Below are positions 16,906 to 27,390 of a stretch of DNA of 38,480 nucleotides, piece after piece. This stretch comes from Deltaproteobacteria bacterium (GTDB lineage: Bacteria > Desulfobacterota > Syntrophia > Syntrophales > UBA2210): positions 1 to 38,480 of the forward strand of contig JAGYOR010000003.1 of NCBI GenBank assembly GCA_018399535.1, given 5' to 3'. The notes under the pieces were generated by a model, which saw only the letters and a program-made list of their open reading frames with translations, was not told where the DNA came from and searched no databases. Positions within the stretch are counted from its first letter, which is position 1. Each line of letters begins with the position of its first letter. Both the position numbers and the translations under genes were made by a program.

Positions 16906-18267
16906 TCAGGGTTGGGGAAATTGCGCCACCGTGGTCCGGGCGCGATCAATATCTTCCTCGGGCATGCTGTAGTTGAACAATTTACCCGAAAGGTAGGCGT
17001 CGTAGGACGCAAGATCGACCAGTCCATGACCGCTCCAGTTGAAAACAATGGTTTTTTCCTTACCTTCTTCTTTCGCCCGCCGTGCTTCTTCCACGACGGT
17101 CGCGATAGCGTGGGTTGTTTCAGGGGCGGGAATGAATCCCTCGGTGCGGGCCCAGTTCACCCCGGCCTCGAACGTTTCCAGCTGGTCGTAGGCCCTGGCT
17201 TCGACGAGGTTTTCCTTCACCAGATGACTCACGATGGGCGCCATGCCGTGATAGCGGAGCCCTCCCGCGTGAATGGGCGCGGGCACGTAGTCATGTCCCA
17301 GGGTATACATGGCCAGAAGCGGCGTGCTCATGGCCAGGTCGCCGAAATCATACGCGAAAGGCGCCCGGGTCAGGGTGGGACAGGAAGTGGGTTCAGAGGC
17401 GATGATGGATATGTCCTTGCCGTGAATCTTGTCGCGGACGAAGGGCAGCGAAAGCCCGGCAAAGTTGCTTCCTCCGCCGGCGCACCCGATAACCACATCC
17501 GGGTAGACTCCGATTTTTTCGAACTGACGCTGCGTCTCCAGGCCGATGATAGTCTGGTGCAGCAGGACGTGGTTGAGGACGCTGCCCAGAGAGTAGCGGG
17601 CGTCGTCCTTGTCGATGATGTCCTCGATGGCCTCGCTGATGGCGATGCCCAGGCTGCCTGGAGAGTCGGGATGCTCGGCGAGGACCCGCCGTCCCGTTTC
17701 CGTAATGTTGCTGGGACTGGAGAAACAGTTTCCACCCCAGGTCTGCATCATCAGGCGCCGGTACGGTTTCTGGTCGTAGCTCACGCGGACCATGAAAACG
17801 CGACATTCGATGCCGAACATGTTGCAGGCCATGCTGAGAGCGCTTCCCCACTGGCCGGCGCCTGTTTCCGTCGAGAGCCTCTTTACGCCGAAGGCCTTGT
17901 TGTAATACGCCTGCGCTACCGCCGTGTTCGGCTTGTGGGAGCCGGGAGGACTGACGCCTTCATTCTTGTAATAAATCTTGACCGGAGCATCGAGGAGCCG
18001 TTCGAAATTGTATGCCCGGTACAGGGGACTCGGCCTCCAGATCAGTAATTTTTCGAGTACTTCTTCCGGTATGTCGATCCACCGCTCGGAACTCATTTCC
18101 TGTTCAATCAGATTCATGGGGAAAATGCGGGCCATGTCATCGGGTGACAGCGGTTGTCCTGTCGCCGGATTGAGCGGCGGCGCCATGGGTGTGGGAAGGT
18201 CCGGCAGGATGTTGTACCACTGCCGGGGAATTTCGTCGTCTTTTAAAATTATTTTCTTTTCCTGCAT
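16906..18267 (-). CDS. trpB: Tryptophan synthase beta chain-like protein, TrpB2 type
   Basis: [23 protein letters not shown] (PLP Lys), [30 protein letters not shown]; extended N-terminus typical of TrpB2. Start has AAGGAGG SD. Confidence 0.9.
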   Translation of the reverse strand: MQEKKIILKDDEIPRQWYNILPDLPTPMAPPLNPATGQPLSPDDMARIFPMNLIEQEMSSERWIDIPEEVLEKLLIWRPSPLYRAYNFERLLDAPVKIYYKNEGVSPPGSHKPNTAVAQAYYNKAFGVKRLSTETGAGQWGSALSMACNMFGIECRVFMVRVSYDQKPYRRLMMQTWGGNCFSSPSNITETGRRVLAEHPDSPGSLGIAISEAIEDIIDKDDARYSLGSVLNHVLLHQTIIGLETQRQFEKIGVYPDVVIGCAGGGSNFAGLSLPFVRDKIHGKDISIIASEPTSCPTLTRAPFAYDFGDLAMSTPLLAMYTLGHDYVPAPIHAGGLRYHGMAPIVSHLVKENLVEARAYDQLETFEAGVNWARTEGFIPAPETTHAIATVVEEARRAKEEGKEKTIVFNWSGHGLVDLASYDAYLSGKLFNYSMPEEDIDRARTTVAQFPQP

Positions 18268-18331
18268 CAGGATTCCTCCTTGACGGGTATATTTGTCGGT
18301 CCGCCGTTTGCCGGCGACCCGCGTCATCGCG

Positions 18332-18370
18332 AAAAAAAACCACGGGAGGCCTTCGCGTTGCCGCCCATGG
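18332..18370 (-). terminator. Intrinsic terminator / candidate attenuator upstream of trpB2
   Basis: Minus strand CCATGGGCGGC - aacgcgaag - GCCTCCCGTGG followed by T8 (18339-18332); 11-position stem with one mismatch and one G-U. Confidence 0.75.
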
Positions 18371-18397
18371 CTGTCGATCCTTCGAAGAGTCGCGAAG

Positions 18398-18469
18398 CTA
18401 GAGGGGCATTCCCCGGGCACGTGGCCGCCAGCGGCGGTTCATGTTTTCGCACCATCGAATGATTGCCAT
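18398..18469 (-). CDS. Putative Trp-containing leader peptide upstream of trpB2 ([23 protein letters not shown])
   Basis: 23-codon ORF with GAGGAG SD 9 nt upstream, Trp codons 6 and 14, located between a -35-like TTGACA and the intrinsic terminator. Confidence 0.45.
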   Translation of the reverse strand: MAIIRWCENMNRRWRPRARGMPL

Positions 18470-18494
18470 TGCTTCCGTCTCCTCGTTTCTGCGG

Positions 18495-18523
18495 ATAGAA
18501 ACACAGACAGGGCCTGTTGTCAA
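18495..18523 (-). promoter_or_regulatory. Candidate promoter for leader/trpB2
   Basis: Minus strand perfect TTGACA (18523-18518), 17 bp, weak TTCTAT (18500-18495). Confidence 0.35.
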
Positions 18524-18609
18524 GGAAAATTATAAAAAAATTACGGGAGAGGGCTTTTTCCCTGACGACCCGCGGCAGCGCCGCGCGGCCGCAACTGTGT
18601 AAAAGAATT

Positions 18610-18639
18610 TTGACAAAACAACGGCGGGAACGGTATAAT
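18610..18639 (+). promoter_or_regulatory. Consensus sigma70 promoter for gltX
   Basis: TTGACA (18610-18615), 18 bp, TATAAT (18634-18639), about 57 bp before the start codon. Confidence 0.8.
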
Positions 18640-18695
18640 CCCGCTCTTTCGCGAATACCCCCATACGATGAAAGGAAGCGACAGGAAGAACAGTG

Positions 18696-20144
18696 ATGAA
18701 CATGGCGCGTGACGACGTTCGGGTGCGCTTCGCGCCCAGTCCCACAGGGTATCTCCACGTGGGCGGGTTGCGGACGGCCCTTTTTAATTTTCTTTTTGCC
18801 CGTAAAACAGGCGGAACATTTATCCTGCGGATCGAGGACACCGACCAGAAGCGTTCCGTGACCGGCGCCGTGGAAAAGTTGATGTCGACGCTCAGGACCA
18901 TCGGCATCAAAGACGACGAGGGTCCCGACGTAGGCGGTCCATGCGGTCCCTACATCCAGTCGGAGCGCAAGGACATTTACCGGCGGCACGTGGACCGGCT
19001 CCTTGACGCGGGCGTCGCCTATCACTGTTTCTGCACCGAAGAACGGCTCGAGCGGCTGCGTGAGGCACAGCGCAGGAAAAAACTACCCACCATGTACGAC
19101 GGCGCGTGCCGGGACCTGCCCGCAGACGAGGTTCGCCGCAGACTCGAAGCCGGAGAACCTTCGGTTATACGGCTCAGGTTTCCCCGGGAGGGAAGGACGG
19201 TGTTCGACGACGTGGTCCGTCGGAAGGTGGCCGTGGACAACGAACTCGTCGACGACCAGGTGCTGATAAAAACAGACGGATTTCCCACCTATCACCTGGC
19301 CAACGTAGTCGATGACCACCTCATGGGCGTTACTCACGTTATTCGCGGGGAAGAATGGCTCTCCAGCGTTCCCAAGCACATCTACCTGTACCGTGCGTTC
19401 GGGTGGGAACTGCCCGTCTTTGTCCACCTTCCCCTGCTGCTCAATCCGGACCGGAGCAAGCTCAGCAAGCGCCAGGGCGACGTCGCGGTGGAACGCTATC
19501 TCGAACGGGGATATCTGCCGGAGGCCCTGCTTAATTTCATCGCGTTGCTGGGTTGGCATCCCGCCGACGACCGGGAACTGTTTTCGCTTGAGGAACTCTG
19601 CCGCGAGTTTTCCCTGGACCGCATCAACAAGGCGGGCGCCGTTTTCGACGTGGACAAGCTGAACTGGATGAACGGCTGGTACATTCGGAATCTCGACCTG
19701 GAAACCGTCGCCGACCGGACGCGCCCCTACTTTGAAGCAGCCGGCATTGATGTTTCGGACCGGGAAACGTTCGTAAAGGTCGTCGCCGTGGCGCGGGATT
19801 ACGTTTCCTGCCTGGAAGAGATGGTTGATCGGGGCCGAATGTTTTATGAAGACATTTGTTTTTCTGATGAACAGCGCGAACTCGTGCGCGAAGAGGTGTC
19901 CCGGAGCATCTACACCCGCTGGATCGGGGAAATGGAGGCGAAACCGGCCTGGACCAGGGAGGACACCGAAAATTTTATTAAGCAGAGCATGAAAGAACTT
20001 GGCCTGAAGGGGAAAAATTTTTATTTTCCTCTGCGCCTCGCCCTGTTCGGAAACACCCACGGACCCGACATTCCGTCGCTCATCGATATTCTGGGTCCCC
20101 GTGAGACCGTCAGCCGGTTCCGCCGCGCCCTGGAACAGGTCTGA
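18696..20144 (+). CDS. gltX: Glutamate--tRNA ligase
   Basis: VRFAPSPTGYLHVGGLRTALFNFLFAR, RIEDTDQKRS, KLSKRQGDVAV (KMSKS-like). Confidence 0.96.
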   Translation: MNMARDDVRVRFAPSPTGYLHVGGLRTALFNFLFARKTGGTFILRIEDTDQKRSVTGAVEKLMSTLRTIGIKDDEGPDVGGPCGPYIQSERKDIYRRHVDRLLDAGVAYHCFCTEERLERLREAQRRKKLPTMYDGACRDLPADEVRRRLEAGEPSVIRLRFPREGRTVFDDVVRRKVAVDNELVDDQVLIKTDGFPTYHLANVVDDHLMGVTHVIRGEEWLSSVPKHIYLYRAFGWELPVFVHLPLLLNPDRSKLSKRQGDVAVERYLERGYLPEALLNFIALLGWHPADDRELFSLEELCREFSLDRINKAGAVFDVDKLNWMNGWYIRNLDLETVADRTRPYFEAAGIDVSDRETFVKVVAVARDYVSCLEEMVDRGRMFYEDICFSDEQRELVREEVSRSIYTRWIGEMEAKPAWTREDTENFIKQSMKELGLKGKNFYFPLRLALFGNTHGPDIPSLIDILGPRETVSRFRRALEQV

Positions 20145-20181
20145 AAGAACCGCGACGAACACGCCACCGGAGGAGGAAAGC

Positions 20182-21510
20182 ATGCCCTCGATACTTGTCA
20201 TCGGGAACGGCGCCAGGGAGCACGTGATTGCTGAAACACTGGCCCGCTCGGTTCATCATCCGAAACTTTTCGCGTTCATGAAATCGAACAATCCGGGCAT
20301 TGCCGCCCACTGTCTCGAAACACGTATGGGAAACTACGGCAATCTTGAAGGCATTACGGCCTTCGCCCGCGATAATGACGTTGATTTCGCCGTCGTGGGA
20401 CCCGAGGATCCCCTGGAAAAAGGCGTGGTCGACGCACTGACGGCGGCGGGCATCCCCGCGATGGGCCCACGCAGGGAGCCGGCCCGGCTGGAAACATCGA
20501 AAGTCTTCACGCGGAACCTGCTGAAAAAATACGGGATTCCGGGAAATCCCGCGTTCCGGGTCTTTTCGTCCATCACGGGTGTGCGGGAGTTTCTGAAGGA
20601 ACTCGACGGGGGCGCCGTGATCAAGCCGGACGGTCTCACCGGAGGCAAGGGCGTCATGGTCCAGGGAGATCATTTCGACGATGTCGACGGGGCGCTCGCC
20701 ATCTGCGAAAATATCCTGGAAGATTCCGGTTCGGTGCTCGTGGAGGCGAAACTGGACGGCGAGGAATTTTCGCTGCAGTGTTTCTGCGACGGCGAGACCG
20801 TTGTGCCCATGCCGGCGGTCCAGGACCACAAACGGCGTTTCGCCGGTGACCATGGTCCCAACACGGGCGGTATGGGATCGTATTCCTTTTCCGACCATTC
20901 CCTCCCCTTCCTGCGGTCCGAAGACACGGCGGAGGCGCTCGCCATCACCCGACGGGTGGCCGAGGCGTTGCGCAGCGAAACGGGAATCCCCTTCAAGGGC
21001 GTTCTGTACGGAGGATGGATCGCCACCGCCGAAGGTGTCCGGCTTCTGGAGTATAACGCCCGGTTCGGCGATCCCGAGGCGATGAACGTGTTGCCGCTTC
21101 TGAAAACCGATTTCGTCGACCTGTGCCGTTCCATCGTGGACGGAACGCTGAGTGATCTCGAGGTCGAATTCGAGCGCAGGGCAACCGTGTGCAAGTACGT
21201 GGTGCCGAAAGGATACGGGTTGCCGGCGGACCACCCGGACGCCGCTTCCCGCGAGTCGCGGATTGTTATCGGACAGGCGGAAGGGGTCAACCTGTATTAT
21301 TCATCGGTGGACAAGCGGGAGGACGGTCTCTACATGACATCATCACGCGCCCTGGGAGTGGTCGGAATCGCCGATGATATTGTCGAGGCGGAACGCAGGG
21401 CCGAGGCGGCGATCGGCGCCATCCGCGGTCCCGTGGATCACCGCGTCGATATCGGAACGGAAGACCTCATTCGACGGCGGATCTCGCACATGAAGGTGCT
21501 CCGGGGGTGA
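20182..21510 (+). CDS. purD: Phosphoribosylamine--glycine ligase
   Basis: MPSILVIGNGAREHVIAETL, VVGPEDPLEKGVVDAL, KPDGLTGGKGVMV, DHKRRFAGDHGPNTGGMGSYS; aggagg SD. Confidence 0.96.
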   Translation: MPSILVIGNGAREHVIAETLARSVHHPKLFAFMKSNNPGIAAHCLETRMGNYGNLEGITAFARDNDVDFAVVGPEDPLEKGVVDALTAAGIPAMGPRREPARLETSKVFTRNLLKKYGIPGNPAFRVFSSITGVREFLKELDGGAVIKPDGLTGGKGVMVQGDHFDDVDGALAICENILEDSGSVLVEAKLDGEEFSLQCFCDGETVVPMPAVQDHKRRFAGDHGPNTGGMGSYSFSDHSLPFLRSEDTAEALAITRRVAEALRSETGIPFKGVLYGGWIATAEGVRLLEYNARFGDPEAMNVLPLLKTDFVDLCRSIVDGTLSDLEVEFERRATVCKYVVPKGYGLPADHPDAASRESRIVIGQAEGVNLYYSSVDKREDGLYMTSSRALGVVGIADDIVEAERRAEAAIGAIRGPVDHRVDIGTEDLIRRRISHMKVLRG

Positions 21511-21575
21511 CAAACGCCCGAATGCAGAGACGCGAGCGAGACAGCATAGTATAATTGATGGAAGAAAGGAGAATC

Positions 21576-23144
21576 ATGGAAAACAGGATTAAACGCGTTT
21601 TGATAAGCGTCACCGACAAACGGGGGGTTATCGATTTTGCGGGGAAGCTCGCGGGCTTCGGTGTGGAGATTCTTTCCACGGGCGGAACGGCCTCGCAATT
21701 AAGAGATGCGGGTATAGCCGTCACCGACGTGTCCGATTATACCGGGTTCCCGGAGATGATGGACGGCCGGCTGAAGACGCTCCACCCCAAGATTCACGGG
21801 GGTATCCTCGCCGTGAGAGACAATGCCGAACACCTGGACGCCCTGAAAAAGCACCAGATAGAGACCATCGACATGGTGGTCATCAATCTGTACCGTTTCG
21901 AAGACACGGTGGCGCGGGAAGGATGCACGCTGACAGAAGCCGTGGAGAACATCGACATAGGCGGTCCCACCATGCTGCGGGCGGCGGCCAAGAACTGGCC
22001 CTTCGTGACGGTGGTCACTGATCCCGACGATTACGACCGTATCACCGAGGAGTTGAATAAGCGGGGCGGCGCCGTCTCGAGGGAAACAAACTTCGCCCTG
22101 GCGACAAAAACGTTTCAATTGACGGCCCGGTACGACGGGGCCATCGCCGACTACCTGGGCAGGCTCAGCGCCGACGGAACGGTCAGCTCGGATTTTTCCG
22201 ACACGCTGTCGCTCCAGTTCGAAAAGGCCCAGGACTTGCGCTATGGCGAGAATCCTCACCAGAAGGCGGCCTTTTACCGGGAACGGGACCGGTCGCTCGC
22301 GTGCGTTGCCAACGCCCTCCAGATCCAGGGCAAGGAGCTGTCCTACAACAACATCATGGACAGCGACGCCGCGTGGCAGGCGGTCCGAGATTTCAGGCAG
22401 CCCGCGGCGGTTATCATGAAACACGCCAACCCCTGCGGGGCGGCGACGGCGGAAGAACATCTGCGCGACGCTTACCTGAGGGCCCTTGAGACCGATCCCG
22501 TGTCCGCTTTCGGCGGCATCGTCGCCTTCAACCGTCCCCTGGATACCGAAACAGCCGAAGAGCTGGCAAAAATCTTTCTGGAGGTTATCATAGCTCCCGG
22601 ATTTGACGCCGGCGCAAAGGAAATTCTGGCTTCCAAGAAAAACGTCCGATTGCTCGAGATTCCGTCCTCGGCCGGTTCGGTGAAAACAGGGCTGGATTAC
22701 CGGCGTGTCGTGGGCGGATTACTTGTGCAGGAACGGGACACGGCCGTTGACGACGTGCGGGCCGCCCGGGTAGCGACGAAACGGGCGCCGACGGACGATG
22801 AATACCAGGCGCTTGATTTCGCCTGGAAAATGGTGAAACAGGTGAAATCGAACGCCATAGTCTTCGCCTCGAAAGATCAGCTCGTGGGTGTCGGCGCCGG
22901 CCAGATGAGTCGTGTCGACTCGGTGGAAATCGCCCGCATGAAGGCGAAATTGCCCACTGAGGGAACCGTCCTGGCCTCCGACGCCTTTTTCCCTTTCAGA
23001 GACGGCGTCGACATGGCGGCAAAAGCGGGTGTCACGGCGATAATTCAGCCCGGTGGTTCCATTCGGGATGAAGAAACGATTGCCGCAGCCGACGAGCACG
23101 GCATGGCCATGATCTTTACCGGCAGGCGGCATTTCAGGCACTGA
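21576..23144 (+). CDS. purH: Bifunctional AICAR formyltransferase/IMP cyclohydrolase
   Basis: [71 protein letters not shown]; aaaggag SD before MENRIK. Confidence 0.96.
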   Translation: MENRIKRVLISVTDKRGVIDFAGKLAGFGVEILSTGGTASQLRDAGIAVTDVSDYTGFPEMMDGRLKTLHPKIHGGILAVRDNAEHLDALKKHQIETIDMVVINLYRFEDTVAREGCTLTEAVENIDIGGPTMLRAAAKNWPFVTVVTDPDDYDRITEELNKRGGAVSRETNFALATKTFQLTARYDGAIADYLGRLSADGTVSSDFSDTLSLQFEKAQDLRYGENPHQKAAFYRERDRSLACVANALQIQGKELSYNNIMDSDAAWQAVRDFRQPAAVIMKHANPCGAATAEEHLRDAYLRALETDPVSAFGGIVAFNRPLDTETAEELAKIFLEVIIAPGFDAGAKEILASKKNVRLLEIPSSAGSVKTGLDYRRVVGGLLVQERDTAVDDVRAARVATKRAPTDDEYQALDFAWKMVKQVKSNAIVFASKDQLVGVGAGQMSRVDSVEIARMKAKLPTEGTVLASDAFFPFRDGVDMAAKAGVTAIIQPGGSIRDEETIAAADEHGMAMIFTGRRHFRH

Positions 23145-23150
23145 TGGCGT

Positions 23151-23185
23151 TGCGGGGAACGGGGCTTTATTCCCCGTTCCCCGCA
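23151..23185 (+). terminator. Strong stem-loop after purH
   Basis: tgcggggaacgggg (23151-23164) - ctttatt - ccccgttccccgca (23172-23185), perfect 14-bp stem; no clear T-tract downstream, so terminator role is uncertain. Confidence 0.5.
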
Positions 23186-23210
23186 CGCAAGGCGGAAAGA
23201 GCGTGTCTGC

Positions 23211-23852
23211 ATGACCGCGCGTGTTATTCTTCTCGATCCCCGAAATCCCTCGGAAACGGCACTCGGCGAAGCCGCCGGGTTGCTCCGGGACGGCGGGATC
23301 ATAGCCTATCCTACGGAAACCCTGTACGGTCTCGGCGTGGACGGGACCAACGAAGAGGCGGTGGAAAAAATTTTCACCGTCAAGGGCCGGTCATACACCG
23401 CTCCCGTTTCCCTTATAATCGGTTCCTGGTCCGACCTGGAACAGTTGGCTTTGAATATTCCACCGGCGGGACGGAAACTTGCAGAGGCCTTCTGGCCGGG
23501 CGGGCTGACGCTCCTGTTTACGGCTGCGCCCGCCGTATCGAAGAAACTGACGGCGGGAACGGGGAAAATCGGCGTCCGTTTCTCTTCCGATCCAGTTGCC
23601 GCCCTGCTCGCACGCCGCCTCGGGCGCCCGATAACGGCCACCAGCGCGAACCGCTCCGGCGGCGCCGAATGCCGCAGCTCACAGGAGGTGATCGCCGCCC
23701 TGGGCGAACGGCTGGATGCCGTTGTCGACTGGGGCACAACGCCGGGACCGCCGGGATCAACCATCGTGGACGTTACCGTCGATCCGCCGCTTGTTGTCAG
23801 AGAGGGCGTGATATCGAAGAGCCGCCTGGAGGCGGTGTTACGAGGGGCATGA
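23211..23852 (+). CDS. tsaC: L-threonylcarbamoyladenylate synthase (TsaC/YrdC/Sua5)
   Basis: [59 protein letters not shown]. Confidence 0.93.
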   Translation: MTARVILLDPRNPSETALGEAAGLLRDGGIIAYPTETLYGLGVDGTNEEAVEKIFTVKGRSYTAPVSLIIGSWSDLEQLALNIPPAGRKLAEAFWPGGLTLLFTAAPAVSKKLTAGTGKIGVRFSSDPVAALLARRLGRPITATSANRSGGAECRSSQEVIAALGERLDAVVDWGTTPGPPGSTIVDVTVDPPLVVREGVISKSRLEAVLRGA

Positions 23853-23869
23853 TACGGGGGTGTTCTGTG

Positions 23870-24796
23870 TTACCGGTCTTCTTCGTCCGCGCCGGGCATG
23901 CCCACGTCGATTATCTCGACGGCGAAAAGACCGGCCGTGTTCTCGGGATTAACGAATGCAAGCATAAAGGGAACAGGACCACCCGGCGGAATTGTCACGC
24001 CCCGTCGATCCCGTCCGGTAGGCATCAGCAGTTCCCGTTCTATTTCCTTTCTCGTGAGATTCCGGAGTTCTTCTTCCGAAAGCAGGTTGCCGCAGCAGGA
24101 TTCAGTTTCGGCGATGACGCTGCGGTTCTCGTCCATCAACTTCCCCTTGACCCGCAGCGACGACAGGCTGAAGTCGTTTTTGTTGACGGCGATTCCCGTG
24201 ACGACGAGAACTTTTCCCGCGATCCAGTTGTTATGCACGGCTTCTTCCACGTCGGCCAGATCGATGTTCTGCCGGGCTTCGCGAAACAGGTCTCGGTCAT
24301 CGTGGGAACCTACCAGCGATTCGACGACGGCGAAAGTACGGGAAACCCCTGTCGTCACAGCCGTCCGAACGGATGAATTCCGCCAGAGAGCCAGTGCGCC
24401 CAGGACAATGACGATGCAGAGAACAAGAAAAAACAGCCAACCGCCGGTCCGTCGGCGCTCTTTTCCGTCCGGCTGAGGTTCCGCCGCGGGCGTTCCGGCA
24501 GGTTCTTCCGGGCGCGTTTCGTCCGCCGCCGGTTCTTCGCCGGTCACTGTGCGCTGTACGTCAACGGATCCGCTGTCGATATCGTCGAGGAGTTTTGACA
24601 GGTTTCTCAGGTCTTCGTCCTGCCCCAGGGGAATGTCGCGGGGGACCGGCATTTCCCCGCCGGCATCAGGTTCGGGAGTCGCCGGACGGGTGAACACGTA
24701 TTTGCACCCGCCGCACCTGAAACGGGCGTCAGGCTTGTCCGCCAACTCGTCGCTGACTCGATAACGTCGTCCGCACCGGGGACATTCAATGATCAC
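23870..24796 (-). CDS. MJ0042-type zinc-ribbon / DUF3426-like membrane protein
   Basis: N-term CPRCGRRYRVSDELADKPDARFRCGGCKYVF zinc ribbon, central TM LFFLVLCIVIVLGALALW, C-term DUF3426-like region. Start overlaps hpt stop (ATGA). Confidence 0.75.
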   Translation of the reverse strand: MIIECPRCGRRYRVSDELADKPDARFRCGGCKYVFTRPATPEPDAGGEMPVPRDIPLGQDEDLRNLSKLLDDIDSGSVDVQRTVTGEEPAADETRPEEPAGTPAAEPQPDGKERRRTGGWLFFLVLCIVIVLGALALWRNSSVRTAVTTGVSRTFAVVESLVGSHDDRDLFREARQNIDLADVEEAVHNNWIAGKVLVVTGIAVNKNDFSLSSLRVKGKLMDENRSVIAETESCCGNLLSEEELRNLTRKEIERELLMPTGRDRRGVTIPPGGPVPFMLAFVNPENTAGLFAVEIIDVGMPGADEEDR

Positions 24797-25341
24797 GATC
24801 CGCCTCCGGCCAGCCGCCGCTCGTCAAGCACGTATATGTCGGGAAGGCAGCGGTATTGTTCGTCATAATCCAGCCCGTAACCGACGATAAAACCCTCATC
24901 GACGGCGAATCCCACGTAGTCAGGTACAAACTCCAGCTGCCGGCGCTCCTTCTTGTCGATCAGCGTGCACGATTTCAGCGAACGGGGGCTTCTTCGCCTG
25001 ATCCGTTCGGCGAAGAACGCGATGGTGATGCCCGTGTCGACGATGTCCTCGACAATGAGCACGTCCCGCCCCTGGACGGGGATTTCGATATCTTTCCTGA
25101 TCTCGACGCTGCCCGTGCTGGTGCTGCCGGAACCATAGCTGGCCAGCCGGGCGAAATCAATGACGTGAGAAAAATCAAGATTCCGTGAGAGATCCGCGAG
25201 AAACATGAACGATCCCTTCAGAATCGACACGAGCACCGCGTCTTTTCCTTCGTAGTCGCGGTTGATCTCGACGGCGAGTTCCCGCACGCGCCGGTCGATA
25301 TCATGCCGGTCGAAGAGAATTGTTCCCGGTATGTTTTTCAT
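24793..25341 (-). CDS. hpt: Hypoxanthine phosphoribosyltransferase
   Basis: LVSILKGSFMFLADL, VLIVEDIVDTGITI (PRPP loop), VGFAVDEGFIVGYGLDYDEQYRCLPDI. Confidence 0.94.
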   Translation of the reverse strand: MKNIPGTILFDRHDIDRRVRELAVEINRDYEGKDAVLVSILKGSFMFLADLSRNLDFSHVIDFARLASYGSGSTSTGSVEIRKDIEIPVQGRDVLIVEDIVDTGITIAFFAERIRRRSPRSLKSCTLIDKKERRQLEFVPDYVGFAVDEGFIVGYGLDYDEQYRCLPDIYVLDERRLAGGGS

Positions 25342-25410
25342 TGCGTCCCCTCTGATGATTGTTCATAAACCAACCACGGCGGGCTGTCAAACGGTATCAG
25401 GCCGCCGTGA

Positions 25411-26229
25411 TTATTGTGGATGGTCGCGGTAACAGTCGATGAAAGCGCGCAACTCGCCCTCGACCAGGTTTTCCGCCTGCCGGAGCTCATTCGAAGAGCG
25501 GAAACGCGACGTGAGGCTCAGAAATATTTTGTCGAAGCGGGACCGTTCGCAACCCAGGGCGTCATAATCGATGTGGCTGATCATGTACTGTGATCCGTCG
25601 AAATAATATTTTCCCAGGCGGTTCGTCTCTGACGACCTGAATGGCCAGGTCGTCTTGAAATTGAAAAACCGCCGCGCTACGTCTTTCAGACGTCCTGTTT
25701 TCAGGCGTTCAGGATCGGGCGCTTCGCCCAGGCCCTCCGCTATGAAACGGAAATATTCCTTCACCAGGTCGATGTCGGTTATGACCAGGCCGTAGAGATA
25801 CCAGTCATCGATGGTGTTGACCACGGCCTGTTGTTCCCACCGGGCAAGGTAGTGGTAACTGGGACAGAAATGGCCGTCACAGAGGTCGCGACCGTAAAAA
25901 GAGACGTCCCGCAGGTCTTCCCCGCCGTTCTGAAGCGGATGCAGCAGGCAGCCGACCCGGCGGTGTTCAGCGTCGATAAATCCCAGGTACTCGCAGCAGT
26001 AGATGACCTCGTAGCGTTTTTCCATCGATTCAGTCGACCTGACGAGGGTCGAGAATGTTCCCAGGTCATTCCGGCTGCGCACGGTGTCGTGGAAGAGGGC
26101 CGTTCGCGCTTCGAGGCGCGCTTCCAGGGATTCCCGGGTGCTGTCGCGGTAGTTGTAAAGTCCGCAACAGGCGCCGCAGGACTTCTCCGGTCCCGGCTGG
26201 CAGAGATGAATGTCGCCCGGTTTCAGCAT
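25411..26229 (-). CDS. Cysteine-rich hypothetical protein, possible CxxCC metal-binding family
   Basis: 272 aa; SCGACCGLYNY, CCEYLGFID, GCLLHP, CDGHFCPSYHY cysteine clusters. Confidence 0.65.
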   Translation of the reverse strand: MLKPGDIHLCQPGPEKSCGACCGLYNYRDSTRESLEARLEARTALFHDTVRSRNDLGTFSTLVRSTESMEKRYEVIYCCEYLGFIDAEHRRVGCLLHPLQNGGEDLRDVSFYGRDLCDGHFCPSYHYLARWEQQAVVNTIDDWYLYGLVITDIDLVKEYFRFIAEGLGEAPDPERLKTGRLKDVARRFFNFKTTWPFRSSETNRLGKYYFDGSQYMISHIDYDALGCERSRFDKIFLSLTSRFRSSNELRQAENLVEGELRAFIDCYRDHPQ

Positions 26230-26249
26230 GATGCAATGTCTCCGTTATC

Positions 26250-27011
26250 TTACCGGTTGTCTCCATGTCTCGATTGGACGGAAGCGGCCGTTTCCATCGC
26301 TTTTTTCACCCGTTCCGCGTCACCCAGGTAAAACCTGTTCAGCACGGTCAGGTCATCGGAAAACTCGTAGACCAGGGGAATGCCGGTGGGTATGTTAACC
26401 CCCGTTATGTCGTCGTCGGATATGCCGTCGAGGTATTTTATCAAGGCCCGCATACTGTTTCCGTGGGCGGCGATGAGAAGACGTGTTCCCGCTTCGAGTC
26501 GGGGCGCGATAGCCTCGTGCCAGCAGGGAAGCACCCGGCGAAGCGTATCCTTGAGTGATTCGGAGGACGGAAGTTCCTCGGGCGGTACGTTGCCGTAGCG
26601 CCGGTCGTGAACCGGGTGGCGCGGATCATTTGAAGAGAGCGGCTCCGGCGCCACGTCGTAACTTCGCCGCCACCGGTGAACCAGTTCCGCGCCCATCTTT
26701 TCGGCGGTTTCCTTTTTGTTCAGACCCTGCAGCGCCCCGTAATGGCGTTCGTTCAACCGCCAGTTCCGCTCGACGGGAATCCACATGAGACCCATTTCAT
26801 CGAGGATGATCCAAAGCGTTCGAATGGCGCGGAGAAGCACCGATGTCACTGCCATGTCGAATTCGTATCCGCCCTCCTTCAACAGAAGAGCCGCCTCGCG
26901 TGCCTCGGCTGTACCCCGTTCAGACAGATCCACGTCCGTCCAGCCGGTAAACCGGTTTTCCCGGTTCCAGATACTTTCCCCGTGGCGTACCATGACCAGC
27001 CGTTTTACCAT
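26250..27011 (-). CDS. gpmA: 2,3-bisphosphoglycerate-dependent phosphoglycerate mutase
   Basis: [63 protein letters not shown]. Confidence 0.95.
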   Translation of the reverse strand: MVKRLVMVRHGESIWNRENRFTGWTDVDLSERGTAEAREAALLLKEGGYEFDMAVTSVLLRAIRTLWIILDEMGLMWIPVERNWRLNERHYGALQGLNKKETAEKMGAELVHRWRRSYDVAPEPLSSNDPRHPVHDRRYGNVPPEELPSSESLKDTLRRVLPCWHEAIAPRLEAGTRLLIAAHGNSMRALIKYLDGISDDDITGVNIPTGIPLVYEFSDDLTVLNRFYLGDAERVKKAMETAASVQSRHGDNR

Positions 27012-27390
27012 GTTGAAACCATCCTTTCATCCTGCCTTGTATGCCGTTCAGGCAGATCCGGAAGCCTGTGGACGAACGGTGATGTTCCTGAATTTCTGAC
27101 ATCGTGGCATGCCCGATACCCGGATCTCTGAAAACGAACATCAGGTGATTGTTGCGTGCCCCGACGATGTTGTCAACCGGTTGTTCAAAGTAATGTTGTT
27201 CGGAGCAATGTTCGGAGTAAAAAAATATTCCAGCTGAGTATCCCGTTCGCGCGTTTGATATACTCTGCACCCCTGTCGCCCGCGCTCGACATGATGTCGG
27301 TCCGAATCGGGCGGGGGAACCTTTTGAGCTGTCTGGTGATCTTCGTCCCCGTGCATTTCTGAGGATAATAACGGTACAGATTGTTTCATA

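Noticed and set aside
18268-18420. Longer trpB2 start at 18420
   Set aside because: Would translate through the intrinsic terminator; the 18267 start has a near-perfect SD.
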